The notes under the pieces were generated by a model that was not told where the DNA came from, searched no databases, and worked only from the letters and a program-made list of their open reading frames with translations. Positions 9,340-20,343 of a stretch of DNA of 64,000 nucleotides are shown here, piece after piece (the stretch's first letter is position 1; each line of letters opens with the position of its first letter). Position numbers and translations under genes: made by a program. This stretch comes from Limnanthes douglasii subsp. nivea (taxonomy: Eukaryota > Streptophyta > Magnoliopsida > Brassicales > Limnanthaceae). The stretch is from contig JAUPFV010000003.1 of assembly GCA_036936605.1 (NCBI GenBank), forward strand, positions 80,460,273 through 80,524,272. The letters run 5' to 3'.

Positions 9340-12300
9340 CATTTGTTTATGTTTCGATCATTCATGAAATGCTTAAATATTTCAGCTCTTATTTCGGCCG
9401 GCATTCATTTCCATATTCCCGTGGAACATACCCTCTTTTAATGATATCTTCTGCGTACTTACAAACAAAAACACCGCAGTCAAGGCTATCCTTATTTTGA
9501 TGTGGGATATTTAACACAGTCTTTATTTTGTATCCACCTTTTACATAAGGTATGTATTTTTTCTTCATGCAATAGGCCAGCTGCAAAATCAAATAATCCA
9601 TAGTTACTATGCGATTTACGAGTAGTAGTCATTGCTATGTACTACTGTATGCATTGATAGATATAGTATGAGACATTGCTAGATAGGCAACCAAGATAGA
9701 TCCTTATCATTCAAATTACATACCAGAGCATCAGCTGTGTTTTTCGTCTTATCAGAAATGTGTTTGCTCCACGGCAACAGTGGGTTGTAGCTTCTTGCAA
9801 CCCCATTCTCCATGTATATAACCAGGAGCGTCCAGTGGTTCACGCCGGCCGTGTTTATGGTACAAAGGGGAACAAATGCAACATATATTTCTGGTTTCAT
9901 TATTTCAAAAACCTTGTCCACAATGACAGACAAATCTCCCTTGATAGCCAGTGTTCCCTGTAAATTTAAGTCATTACTACAGGAAGTAGATGTTTCCAAT
10001 ATAACACAAATAATTCCCTGGGAACTTAGAGTTGCAATCTCAGTTATTTGAATGGCGCTGACAGAAAATGAATACTTATCATCAAACCCTTTCAGAGGGA
10101 CTTTCCAATCTGAATCATTTAACAGCTTATATATCCAAGCATCTATTACCTATCAAAACACAATTACAAGCTCAAATCAGTTGAATGACAATGACTGAAA
10201 ATAATAACCAACGGTTTATTGGTTAACACATTGCTAGATGCTGCATATTAATATTGCTAGACGTACATAGACACATTGCTAGACTAACAATTTTACTATG
10301 ATAGATACAACCTGAAACCTTATTACCTTTATGTCAACTTGAGTTTTGTTAGGCAGTTCCATTATCTCGGTCACACTAATGGAAAGCCTGTATGAGAACT
10401 CTGATGTTGGCAAGTACCATACTTTTGGATCTTCTTGTTGTTCTACCTGTTTGAGTTTCAGCACCTTCTCGTACTTACTGACATTGATCAGTTTCGTTGT
10501 CTCTGTCGGGAACGGCCAATCTACGACTGTAGTCTACTGTTGTTGAACCTGCGTCGGAGTAAGTAAGTTGAACCCAGGCATTTCATCAACGGGCACCTAA
10601 AATAAAGCATCATAGTAAACTGTTAAAATTACTTTTTGAAGGTTTATTGATAATACAAAATATCTACTTACGTCAACGTTTGTTTGTTCTTCCTCGATGG
10701 AGTCCAGTGTACGTCTCTTCTCGTTTGAATTTTCAACAGCCTTGTCAACTTCTGCGTAAGATGATTTAGTGCAGTCTACAAAGCTATCGTCAGCCAATGG
10801 TGTAACCGATCGGACAATCAGATCGTTAGATGTTGCTTTCTGTTGTTGTGGTGTTGCGTACGAAGATTGCTCAACCTGTGACACTTTTTCAATCTTCTCT
10901 GCGGATTGCTCTTCTCTGTTGATAATTGGAATCACCTTTAATGGAGGGACAGCTTGCGATAGTTGTTCGCACTTTGCTGCTTTTTCAATCCCAGTGACTG
11001 CCAAGGTCTTTACATTAGATTGTCGTGTTTCTTCAGGCGCCGTTGTTTCCACTTCCTAATAACATAACATTACAATATTGGAAAGCATACATTGCGAGAT
11101 AAGCACAATTATCATTGCTAGATGCGTTTCAAATAGAACAACTCTATTTACGCCTATTATACATTGAAATTTGTTTGCAATGAAAATGGTATTCTATATA
11201 TTTTTTATCAATCAGACTATATACATATTGGGTTTGCGATTTGTCAAACATGCATCAACTAATACTCATTGAGACAATCATTCAAATCAAGTCTTACACT
11301 ACACAGATACTGTCAAACCAACTTTTTCATACAAAAAACAACCCAGATACTGTAAATGTTATCCAACCTAGAGTTTAAAGCATTGCAAAACAAGCCAAAA
11401 CATAATTACTGACAATTTATGAATCTTAAGGATTTTAAGATCCACTTACATCTTCAGCCATATTCTCCACCACATTCTCAGATACAGGTTCTGGACCCTG
11501 TAGTTCTGTGGCTGCGTTCTCCATCACGGCAGTTGCTACTGTGTCAGCTTCTCCTTTGTCCTCACCTTTCTCCGCATTCTGTCCTTGATCTACGGTTTCT
11601 GGCGAATCCTCCAACTGTTGTTTCAGTGTTTTCGTTCCTTCGTTGGAACTTTCGTCCAACAAATCAATTCTGTCCACCATCAGATCCTGTTGTTCAACCT
11701 CGTTGTTTCCAACTCCGGGTCCCTGTGCAGGTACCAAAACTTCATTTTGCGCACCGGCAGCATGAGTTAGGGGTGATAATTCTTCTGCCACATCCCATTT
11801 CTCATTACCAGCGTCACAACCAGTTATTGTAGTCCATTTCGGCTTCCCAGCCACATCAACAACAATAGCTTCCGGTGTAGTACTCTCTTGCATTGGTTCA
11901 ACAGGTGTTTCCGATTGAACACACCCTCCATCAACTTCTTCCTTCTCCTCCTCCGATACGTCCCTTTCTTTTTCCTCAGCTTTCTCAAGCTCCTGTTGTT
12001 CTTCTGTTGTTGTCTCCCCCTGAACATCTCTTCTTCTGTTGCTTTTTCAGTGTCGGAAACTGTTTGGTTCCTCTTCCGAACAAATCCATGCCTCCGAGAT
12101 TTGTAAACTAGTGTTTCCTTAACCACTTTCTCAGCAACGTTTGCATCCACGGTTTCAACATCGTCCTCATCAATACGAAAAATGGCATTGATAAGGTGTT
12201 CAGTAGATCGTCATCCTCACCATCCACTCTTTCATCTTCCACCTCTAGCTTCTGTTTCAGCTCCTTTAAGTCTTTCTTCAACTTTTCAACCTGAATCAAA

Positions 12301-14348
12301 CGAGCATACGAAATACTTACATTATTTTTACAATGATAGATACAGCATATTATCGTTGATAGACAACTTATAGTTACGTTTGCCAAATCAATTATAATGA
12401 TGCTCATTTTTCGAACAACATCTAAAAATTTCCTATGTTCAGTTTAACCAACATATATAGGTTATTAGTACTTAAAAACATGGTAACACTAACCTCTTCG
12501 TTTCTTTCCTCAAGCGACGTTTTTAGCCGCTTGTTTTCAACTTTCAACCGGTGCAACCGACTTCTTTTTTTTAGCTTGTTGTTGTCACGCAGCACCGACT
12601 GCGACAGCCCTCCAAAGCTTGGAATACTAGACCTACGTTTGTTTTTGTTTTTTCAACCTCTACCCTTTCTTTTTACCAACTGTTGACTTCCTCTCCACAA
12701 TGAATTCCGCCAATGTAACATCATTATCAACCTCAGTGTTGACCTTCCTTCTTGTACTTCTGTTCGCAACAGATTTCTTTCTTTTCCTACTCCTTTGTTC
12801 GCTTGTTTCTCCAACAGCTTCGCACTTCCTCCGCAAATCATTTTCTCCATAAACAAAACATTCAAACGCTGAAAAACCAACTTATCTGCCACAACCTAAG
12901 AAATACAGTATAATATACATTGAGCAGCACAATATTATAATCATTACTGCGAATTACAGACAATTATGATCCATGGACATGTTAAAGTATGACGTTATGC
13001 TACATGGTATGCTATTTGTTTGATATTTTTATCGATATATATGTTTTTTTGTTCTAATATTCATGGTTGCGATTTGTGTGTAAGAACCGTGTGTATGCGA
13101 TTTGTTTGATACTACAACATGGACATTGATAGATGTGTTACATACCTGGTTGTCCCTGAGCTCACTGACCATCTAGATCATTTCGAATGTCGACTCTTTG
13201 CCCTCTAGTCCCCACGACTTGTAACATCTAGGAATTATGTTTGGCCTTGGTATGTCGACGTTTATCGAAATATGCTCCATCAGAAATGGCTGTACAGAAC
13301 ATAACTAACCATTTAAAAAACGGTTTCGTAACAAACATGCTGATCATAATCCACTGTACTTACAAACAGCAGAGCAACGCATCCGATCACTCTGGCAGGC
13401 TGCCCGGCCTTAATACATTTGTCTAGTGATTTGTGAAGCTTCTCCAAGATGGCTCCAGACCAGTCATAGTCGTTTATCTTTTCAAGATTCTCCATGTAGA
13501 ATATTGATGTCCACCCGACGACGTCGCCGGACACTGAAAAGAACAGTGTCGAGCATATGAAAAGTATCAGGAGCCAAGCAACATCCTTTGCTTCATCCTC
13601 CCCTCCTTCACTGACTGCTTTCTCGATCGCTTTCTACAAAATCAACAACATCATACCAAGAATACAGCAATAACAATTAAAGGCATCTACCCCTAATAAG
13701 ACATTGATAGATATGAAGCAAGACATTGCTAGATGCATAAAACCAAACATCAACGTAATATTATACTGCTAATACACTGCTAGATATAATATACTACTAC
13801 GCTAGATACGTACATACACATGTAGGTTTTTGTATCATCGTCATATGCCTGCAGCATAAACTAAAAACGACTACATTCTAACAGACTATATTTACCTTTA
13901 TCAACGCATTGGAAACTGATTTGTCGTTTGTTGGCCCGCTCCTCCTCGTCCTTGGGCTCAAAAAATATTTCTGCATCAGAATCGAAACTAACTCAGCTCC
14001 ATCAGCGTACCGAGCGATAAATGCGCCTGATTTGCTCATATGCATCTCTTCGTTACCATGTTTCAGGCCAAATATCGCCTTCACATCTTTCCTCGTCAGC
14101 CTTACATGCTTCCGTCCAATCTAGAAAGACTTCCATCTAACATCGTATAAACCATAAATCGCCTCGATCAAGTAGTGGAACTTTTTAAGCTTCAGAACCT
14201 CGTTCCTTAAGTCGAACGAGGTTTTTAGGAAGGTATAGAACGGGGTTCCTCCAGCCGTCTCGATGTGTTCCGCTTTAATGATATCTCGTCTTAGTACGTT
14301 GATTATGCTAACCAACCCGGACCTGTAGAATACTCCTGTTTTTGTCAT
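9340..14348 (-). pseudogene. Ulp1-type (C48) cysteine protease gene of MULE-1, nine coding exons
   Basis: Related enzymes remove SUMO-like modifiers. Exons inferred from GT/AG borders on the minus strand are about 14348-13898, 13631-13365, 13291-13150, 12892-12497, 12291-11450, 11056-10671, 10597-10330, 10149-9726 and 9582-9340. Exons 1-3 encode a conserved N-terminal module (FYRSGLVS, DVKAIFGLKHG, SGDVVGWTSIFYMENLEKIN) resembling the DUF1985/plant-mobile-like regions often fused to transposon Ulp1 proteases. Exons 4-6 are lysine-rich, then coiled-coil, then Glu/Gln-rich linker. Exons 8-9 form the protease, with His in NHWTLL (about 9835) and Cys in DSLDCGVF (about 9476). The usual Asp position reads Asn in SYNPLLP (about 9784). 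Breaks include TAG at 14119, a TAG near 13175, two frameshifts in exon 5, a TAG near 10535 and a final frameshift near 9395. Confidence 0.82.
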
Positions 14349-15183
14349 ATTTACCTGTTAACATTTACATAAGAAGCTAGTTAGTAATCCCATGGTAACT
14401 AAAACAATAAAACTAAGCAGCCAGTATATACGTTAACTCTTCGAGACAGCACTTGTCCAATTTACTACACAACATCGTATATCTCACTGCATTAAAACGT
14501 TGCTAGACGTGACCAAAATCATATACTACTCCGCTAGATGTGCACTATGACAGGTAGACTATCACCAGACCCCGCTAGATAAGGAAACCCACATTGCTAG
14601 ATGACTAACAAACCTACGTAAACTCACACCGGTTAGACCAGCAGCCCTATAGGTCCAATAGACGACGGTACACGTTCAGGATTCAACCAGGGCAAGTTCT
14701 AATCGATGGCGTCGGACAACACTACCAACACAACTATCAACTAACTACCTGAATACGAACAAACAACAGCAAAACAACGACTACCCTTACTGACTCGACA
14801 ACATCGACTATCAATGTAAAACAACGGAGTAGTCTAACTACCGGACTATTAAACGTATTTCGGCGAAGCTTATACATCGAGGCATATAACTCGAAGACAG
14901 ACAGTGGTCGAGGGATACCTGGTTCAGTTCAACGGCGTAAGAATAGTTCGACTCAGTAGGAGGCTCGACTGCGTAGGTGTTGAACGGTGGTTGCTTGATC
15001 GATCGGAAGTAAGGTTAGTTGTCGCCGGTTCTAAGGTTGTGCTTTGGTTTCAAAAACATCTTTTGGGTTCCCTCTCGTTTCACGTGTTTCTCTCTCCTCA
15101 AATTTAGAAATGTGAAAGTGGGGGAATTGGAACCTAAAAGTCTGATTAGAAGGTGTAAAAAGGTGGGTTTCAACCAAACAACC
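14349..15183 (-). other. 5' leader/intron of MULE-1 Ulp1 gene
   Basis: An acceptor GTTAACAG lies just upstream of the ATG at 14348, so the leader is probably split. TTGCTAGAT-type words occur near 14505, 14530, 14570 and 14595. The region up to the right TIR has no ORF with family similarity. Confidence 0.5.
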
Positions 15184-15305
15184 CCTTTTATACCTTAGAG
15201 GGTATAATTGTCCCAAATATGGCTCTAAGTATTTTATGAAACTAGTCTAAAAACAGGTATCATTTTGATATTTGATAGTTGAGTGGGTATTTAGGGGTCC
15301 TTTCC
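15180..15305 (-). repeat. MULE-1 right terminal inverted repeat
   Basis: Read on the minus strand, the first 32 bases align without gaps to the right end of MULE-2, sharing AAATA-CCCACTCAA-TATC. The inner part pairs with the left TIR. Confidence 0.7.
15184..15192 (-). promoter_or_regulatory. TATA box in right TIR, Ulp1-gene promoter
   Basis: TATAAAAGG on the minus strand sits in the right TIR and faces the Ulp1 gene. Confidence 0.55.
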
Positions 15306-15642
15306 CCATAAAAAATCTATTTTAAATTGCATCAAAATCTGCAACTAAGTTTTACGATATATTAGTCTATATTCCTCAATTTCAATCTATGTTTTGTATG
15401 GTTAATGTGGAATGTTAAGCGTTTTGTATGTATGGATAATCCAAATTAGTATATGTATATTGTCGGAATAAAGAATAGGCAGAAAAGTTGTGTACATTAT
15501 GTGTCCGTTATTTTTGCGTACTAAAATTTATTTAATCCATTGGATTTAGTTAGACTGAAATAAAAAATATTCGTCATTATTTTAGAATATTCGTATCAGC
15601 TATTTAAAGAGTACGCGCATGATAAACCATCAATACTAACTT
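15306..15642. other. AT-rich spacer
   Basis: This lies outside MULE-1. No ORF, repeat or family similarity was seen. Confidence 0.4.
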
Positions 15643-15758
15643 TAGAAGGTAAACCACATAAGATGACTGACTAAAATTAAAAAAGTGATTGTAAAGGAAG
15701 TCAAACGCATGATATTTAGTCACGAGATTATCTACTTTACCAACTCAGCTATCCCTTT
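15643..15758 (-). mobile_element. degenerate SINE remnant, copy C
   Basis: It reads on the minus strand. GAAGGTAAACCACA-AAG-TGAC, a degraded B-box region around AAGTCAAACGCATGAT, and a CCAACTCAGCTATCCC end correspond in order to copy A at 2068-2232. Several internal deletions are visible. It lies head-to-head with copy B. Confidence 0.55.
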
Positions 15759-15767
15759 ATAAGTTTT

Positions 15768-15974
15768 GTTCTGGCCGACAATGGTTGAGTATGGCATTCT
15801 TATGACCAAAAGGTCATGAGTTCGAGTCCCTCTACATACGCTTTCTCGGCTGAGCCTGTCACCTTGTGTGGTTTACCTTCTGGCGTTGGTTTGCAGGCTA
15901 TCGCGTCAGACTGAGAGTTTACCCTGTGCGCACTCATTGCACTCTAAGTAGCGGCTGCGGGTTCCCTCCGAAAA

Positions 15975-15977
<3 letters not shown>
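15768..15977 (+). mobile_element. tRNA-derived SINE, copy B (fuller copy)
   Basis: An A-box-like TGGCCGACAATGGTTGAG and a B box GAGTTCGAGTCCC start the element. The shared body (AGCCTGTCACCTTGTGTGG, TTTACCTTCTGGCGTTGG, TTTGCAGGCTATCGC) follows and ends GGGTTCCCTCCGAAAAG. An (AT)n run sits where the 3' tail would be. A CTCATTGCACTCTAAGTAGC segment missing from copy A is present. It is not a tRNA gene because the body does not fold as a cloverleaf. Confidence 0.75.

Positions 15978-16052
<75 letters not shown>
15976..16052. repeat. (AT)n microsatellite
   Basis: A run of nearly 40 AT dinucleotides follows SINE copy B. It produces spurious Ile/Tyr ORFs on both strands. Confidence 0.95.
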
Positions 16053-16057
<5 letters not shown>

Positions 16058-16396
16058 ATTTCATATACACAAGAGGTGGAATATTTTAACAAAACAATGC
16101 AGAATATATAAAAAAAGTATGCAACAAAAAAAATATGGTTTGCCATTTTAAGTTACAGAACAAATCATATAACATCATATTTTGGTTATTTTGTGAGTGG
16201 TCTTTATATACGGAAACTATAATCACCCACCGACCAGGCATTTGGAAAGTGATTTACAAACCGAAAAACTAAAACCGGATATAAAACATAATCATCCACC
16301 GACCAACGTAGTTAGAAAGTTATTCACAAACCGACAAACTAAAATCGGAGGAAGCTGAATTACTCGGTAAATTCTTGTTATCGGGTATGCATCATC

Positions 16397-16445
<49 letters not shown>

Positions 16446-16489
16446 CACAAACAATGTATCCAAAATGTGAAACATTTATAATATTTGGT
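16053..16489. other. spacer with second (AT)n tract
   Basis: There is an (AT)n tract at about 16400-16443. A 60-base motif around ATCACCCACCGACCA / TCATCCACCGACCAA repeats twice near 16223 and 16292. No gene was seen. Confidence 0.5.
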
Positions 16490-17115
16490 AAAAACTTCAT
16501 TGAGAATATAATATTTTGGTCAAATGTGGGGTAACGTATCGGAGTGCTACCTCTCATTAAATAGACTTGAACATTTTGGTCTTACATTTTGGTCAGGTGT
16601 GGGGTCGCGCATTGAGTGCTACCTCTCGTTAAATAGAGTTGAACATTTTGGACAAGTGTCGCGTACTTGAGCACGACATCTCGTTAAAGTGACTAGATCG
16701 GGGTCACCCACATACACATAGTTCTCGTTAAATATGTTTGGTCACTTTAGCCAAGAGAGGGTCGTGCAAAGGTGCGGCCTCTCATTAAATAGACTTGACC
16801 ATTTTGGCCAAGTGAGGGGTCGAACATTCTAACTCAACCTCTTGTCAAATAGGTTTTATCTTTCTAGTCAAGTGTAGGGTCATGTATGGGTGCGAACCAT
16901 TGTTCAATGAATTAAGTGAGGTCGCGTATTCAATGCGACCTCTCGTTGAATAGATTCAGTTTTTTTCCCCAAGTGAATGGTCGTACGTACGCGTTCAATC
17001 TCTTGTTAAACAAGATTGACTATTTTGGTTAAATGAAAAGGCGTGCTTCAACGTGCGACGCTTTGTTAAATAATTTTTATTGTTTTGGACAGGTGAGAGG
17101 TCATGCGTCATATTA
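16490..17115. repeat. degenerate tandem repeat, unit about 60-75 bp, 9-10 copies
   Basis: The core is gGGTCG-GCAT-x-GTGC-ACCTCTCGTTAAATAG followed by ACTTGA-CATTTTGG-CAAGTG. Units recur near 16548, 16617, 16674, 16721, 16779, 16840, 16937, 17003 and 17056. They are diverged, so this is an old array. No coding potential was seen. Confidence 0.8.
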
Positions 17116-17867
17116 CTAATCAGATTTGGTTATCTTAGTTTGATGGGTGAAGATTAGAGTAATATGATGATTTATGTTCACCATTTATTGAGTAGATGGA
17201 TTATAAATTGATAATGTATTAATATTTAGGGACGTACATCTTATAACTTCATTTAAATATAATAATATATATTAGCAATCATGCACACATTTAAGAACTT
17301 TTTTTTGCATATATGTAAGAGATTTAATTCTCTTTATCGTGAGTATAATATAATACGTGCATGATTTTGATATGAGGTTATATTTCAAGCTTCGTCATCA
17401 ACAAAAATGAGGTCGTCCATTAAGCCCTCAAATTTCCATCTCCATGATAAATAAGGCTTTAAGCCATGTGATCTCCAATTTCATGATAAAAAATACTTTG
17501 AGCCAAATACGCGATTATTGTTAAATAACGAAGCCTAAGGTTGAAAAGGGGAAGAAATTTAGGAAGAATAAGTTAAATTGGGTAAATAAAGGGGTTGCTT
17601 TGGTTTACTAAAATATTATGTAAGAAAATCAACAAATATCCCTTGGTGAGGTACCCATAAGAGAGAGTAAACATTTAAATTATGGACTCATCCTTTGTAT
17701 TATATAAAACACACCTTTTTTTTAGGAAAGGTCAAATCAGTAATCAATTATTGCTTTATAATTATATTTGTCATTTTCTCTCTCTACTTATCATGTTTAT
17801 CTCTCTAAATATCCTTTTATGAACATTGCTTAGACAGACTACCCCTCTAAGAAATATTTGGAACTAT
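17116..17867. other. AT-rich spacer
   Basis: No gene was recognised and the sequence is AT-rich. CATGATAAA-type words repeat near 17450-17500. Confidence 0.4.
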
Positions 17868-18345
17868 CAACATTGATGAGGGTGTTGAAAATGATTGATT
17901 TTGATGAGAGTGATGAAAATGATGGATTTTGATGAGGGTGTTGAAAATGGCTAATTTTGATACGGGTGCTGAAAATGATTGATTTTGACGAGGGTCCCAA
18001 AAATGACTAATTTACACGAAGTTCCTGAATTCGACGAATTCTAATGAGAATCTTGAAAATGACTCATTTTGACGACAATCTTGAATTTGACGAATTTTCA
18101 CAAGGGTCCTAAAATGATTGATTTTAATGAGGGTACTGAATTTGATAACTTGATGCATGGAGGCCTGAATTTGACAATCTAAAGTATGACGATCTGAATT
18201 TGACGACCTAAATCATGACGACATAAAGCATAATAACCTGAATTTGACAACTTAAAACATAATGACCTGAATTTGACGACTTAAAGGATGAAGATCTAAA
18301 ATAAAAGAACTTGAAGCATGATAAAACGAAGCATGGACCTGGAGA
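17868..18345. repeat. degenerate tandem repeat, unit about 28-36 bp
   Basis: The first half repeats TTTTGATGAGGGTGTTGAAA-ATGA. The second half repeats GACCTGAATTTGACGACTTAAAGCATGA. The two subfamilies grade into one another through GAATTTGACGA units. No ORF spans the array. Confidence 0.8.
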
Positions 18346-19174
18346 CATGAAAAATAAAATATTTAAACATTAAATTATTCGTATATTATATTTGATATTC
18401 AAACTTTAGGACTAGGGGTTCAGGATAATGTTATAATACCCGGATGATGATAATATATATCAATATACCTATATATAAGGGTATATTGACCTTTTACTCT
18501 TTCATGTTTGATATTTAATATATACACATAAGAAGAACCCCAATTAGGGAATCTCTCTCATTTTAATTCAATTAAATATATTAAATTACTTTCACTCTCT
18601 ATAAAAGCTTTATATTCTATTGAAAAACCATTTTTCTCTATGGTTTATCTATGTTTGAGATGTAACAGCTTTTGGCATTATTGATGAGGTTTTTAGTCCC
18701 TTATTAAATAACTTTATCGGCCCAGAGATCATGAAGAGAGATGTGGATTACATTATTCGAGACGTAACAACTTTTGGTATTCTTGATAAGGTTTTTATCT
18801 GAACAGAGGTCAAAAAGAGAGACGGGGATTACATTATTCACTATAACATAACACTACCGAGACACTTATGAAATACATCTAAAAATTCGTGGATATAAAG
18901 AGTAACTTGTATGATTGTCATGGCATGGAGGGAATTGCAACCTATAAACAAGGAGTGTTTCTAAAACCACTATTGACAGTTATTTCACCTTCATTGCATT
19001 ACGATGTAATTATTTAATTAGAATTTGTATTTGGTAGATAAAATTTTTATTTCACCTTTTTTGTAACAATTTCTTATGGTAAGTGAGATTATTTGTTTAT
19101 AATATATACTTGGTAAGTGAATTGAATATATAGACTTCAAACCAACATCTTTTTCCCGGTCAGATCATCGAGTC
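18346..19174. other. AT-rich spacer with a two-copy repeat
   Basis: A 80-100 bp imperfect tandem duplication covers about 18656-18838, starting GA-GTAACA-CTTTTGG-ATT and ending GATTACATTATTC. No coding potential was seen. Confidence 0.5.
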
Positions 19175-19179
19175 ATTTG
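19175..19179. repeat. Copia target-site duplication, left copy (ATTTG)
   Basis: ATTTG lies directly before the LTR and is repeated directly after the other LTR at 49355-49359. Confidence 0.85.
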
Positions 19180-19656
19180 TGTTGGCGGAAAAATATTAAA
19201 TAACATTTTTTTGAAACAAAAAACTTTGATATAGATTGAAAAGGAGGAAATGTTAGAAAACACTCTTACAACTCACGCTAGAAGAGAAATATTTGTCTTT
19301 CACTCAATAGAGCATTCTTGTCTCTCTTTTCTCTCACTTTAACTTTTCTTCTTGGTGTGTTTGATTATTTTCTAGCTTGGGGAGAGCTCCACTATTTATA
19401 GAACCATAGTGGAGACAAATCCACCATCCAAGAGCTTATGGATACATAAACACTCAATAAAAAGACTACACTCAAGATAAAAAATTTCTTACACTCAACA
19501 CAAAAGAGTTTCTTGCACTCAATCTAAAGATGGTCTTACACACAACCTCCAGTCCAAAATAAATTAATAACTAATTTTGGTTATGGAAGATGATTTCTTG
19601 ATGGGCCTTATTGAGTGGGTTGGATCCTTTAAATTGATCAAGTTTATGATTCAACA
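19180..19656 (-). repeat. Copia 3' LTR
   Basis: On the plus strand it begins TGTTGGCGG and ends TTCAACA. It aligns along its length with 48889-49354, with several small indels (roughly 90% by eye). Confidence 0.9.
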
Positions 19657-19925
19657 CTCCCCTTTAAAGATGATCATGTGACTCCTAGTAGTTTACTTAA
19701 TCGTTTGAAGTCTTCGCTTTTCAGTGGCTTGCTGAAAATATCAACAACTTGATCTTATGTCTTCATATATTCAACTTGCACATCTTTTCTTGAAATAAAC
19801 TCCCTTACATAGTGGTAGCAGATATCGAAATGCTTGCTTCGATCATGGAATACTCGATTCTTAGGTAAGGCGATGGCTGATTTATTATCGACATTCACTT
19901 TAGTTGGCTCATTTTGTGCTAGGTC
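19657..19925 (-). pseudogene. Copia RNase H, C-terminal part
   Basis: The minus strand reads EPTKVNVDNKSAIALPKN, then VFHDRSKHFDICYH and DIFSKPLKSEDF, the end of Copia RNase H. It has an in-frame TAA where the family has Gln before DQV. It continues the segment beyond Gypsy-1 at 34738. The AAAGGGGAG purine tract just before the 3' LTR lies at its end. Confidence 0.85.
19921..19925. repeat. Gypsy-1 target-site duplication, left copy (AGGTC)
   Basis: It matches AGGTC at 34738-34742. Joining the flanks restores the Copia RNase H frame. Confidence 0.85.
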
Positions 19926-20281
19926 TAATGAGGTCAGATTTCTTTGACACTGACCATTGTATATATCCGAGGGATAGTTCAGATATATTCAGTACCATGC
20001 TCCACCGAACAGTATAACTAAGTGGAACATGACCCAGCTAGTTGCTAGTCATTTCATCTCTTGGGCTAATGGGTTTTTAAACTTAACTCAAGCCCATGAT
20101 CCAACCCATATGGCCCATGGTTCATTAAATGAGTATAAATACCCCAACTACTTTTATTAATGAGGGTAATCAATATTTATTGCTAGCGCACACCTTACTT
20201 ATCTCTCTATATTTTACACTAAATATTAAATTCTTAAAACTCTATCGCAAACTACCCTTCGATCAGAAATAATCCACACCA
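19926..20281 (+). repeat. Gypsy-1 5' LTR
   Basis: It starts TAATGAGGTC (3' LTR: TGATGAGGTC) and ends CCACACCA. It contains GAGTATAAATACCCC, a good TATA box, near 20132. Confidence 0.9.
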
Positions 20282-20343
20282 ATGTTGGAGGCGAAGGTTC
20301 CTGAATCACGAATTCAAAACCAGTAATAAAAAAACCAGTTTGG

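Larger units (their letters stand above)
2670..15305. mobile_element. MULE-1: Mutator-like DNA transposon with transposase, acidic ORF and Ulp1 protease gene
   Basis: This element is about 12.6 kb. The right end (15180-15305) aligns without gaps to the right end of MULE-2, and the left end (from about 2670) shares with it an AATACC-x-TAATTACCCT-CAACC block followed by a TATA box. Inside are a MULE transposase gene (+), a small acidic ORF (-) and a long spliced Ulp1/C48 protease gene (-), the last two facing the transposase. This is the MuDR plan with a protease in the mudrB position, as in ULP1-carrying MULEs (the Kaonashi type known from Arabidopsis). All large genes carry stops and frameshifts, so the copy is non-autonomous. 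The outer target duplication is uncertain: ATAGAAAA at about 2662 versus ATAAAAAA at about 15308. Confidence 0.8.

Noticed and set aside
15768..15850. tRNA gene
   Set aside because: A- and B-box-like words are present but no cloverleaf forms and the sequence continues into the SINE body.
15866..16146. ORFs with long Ile-Tyr runs on both strands
   Set aside because: They arise only from the (AT)n microsatellite after SINE copy B.
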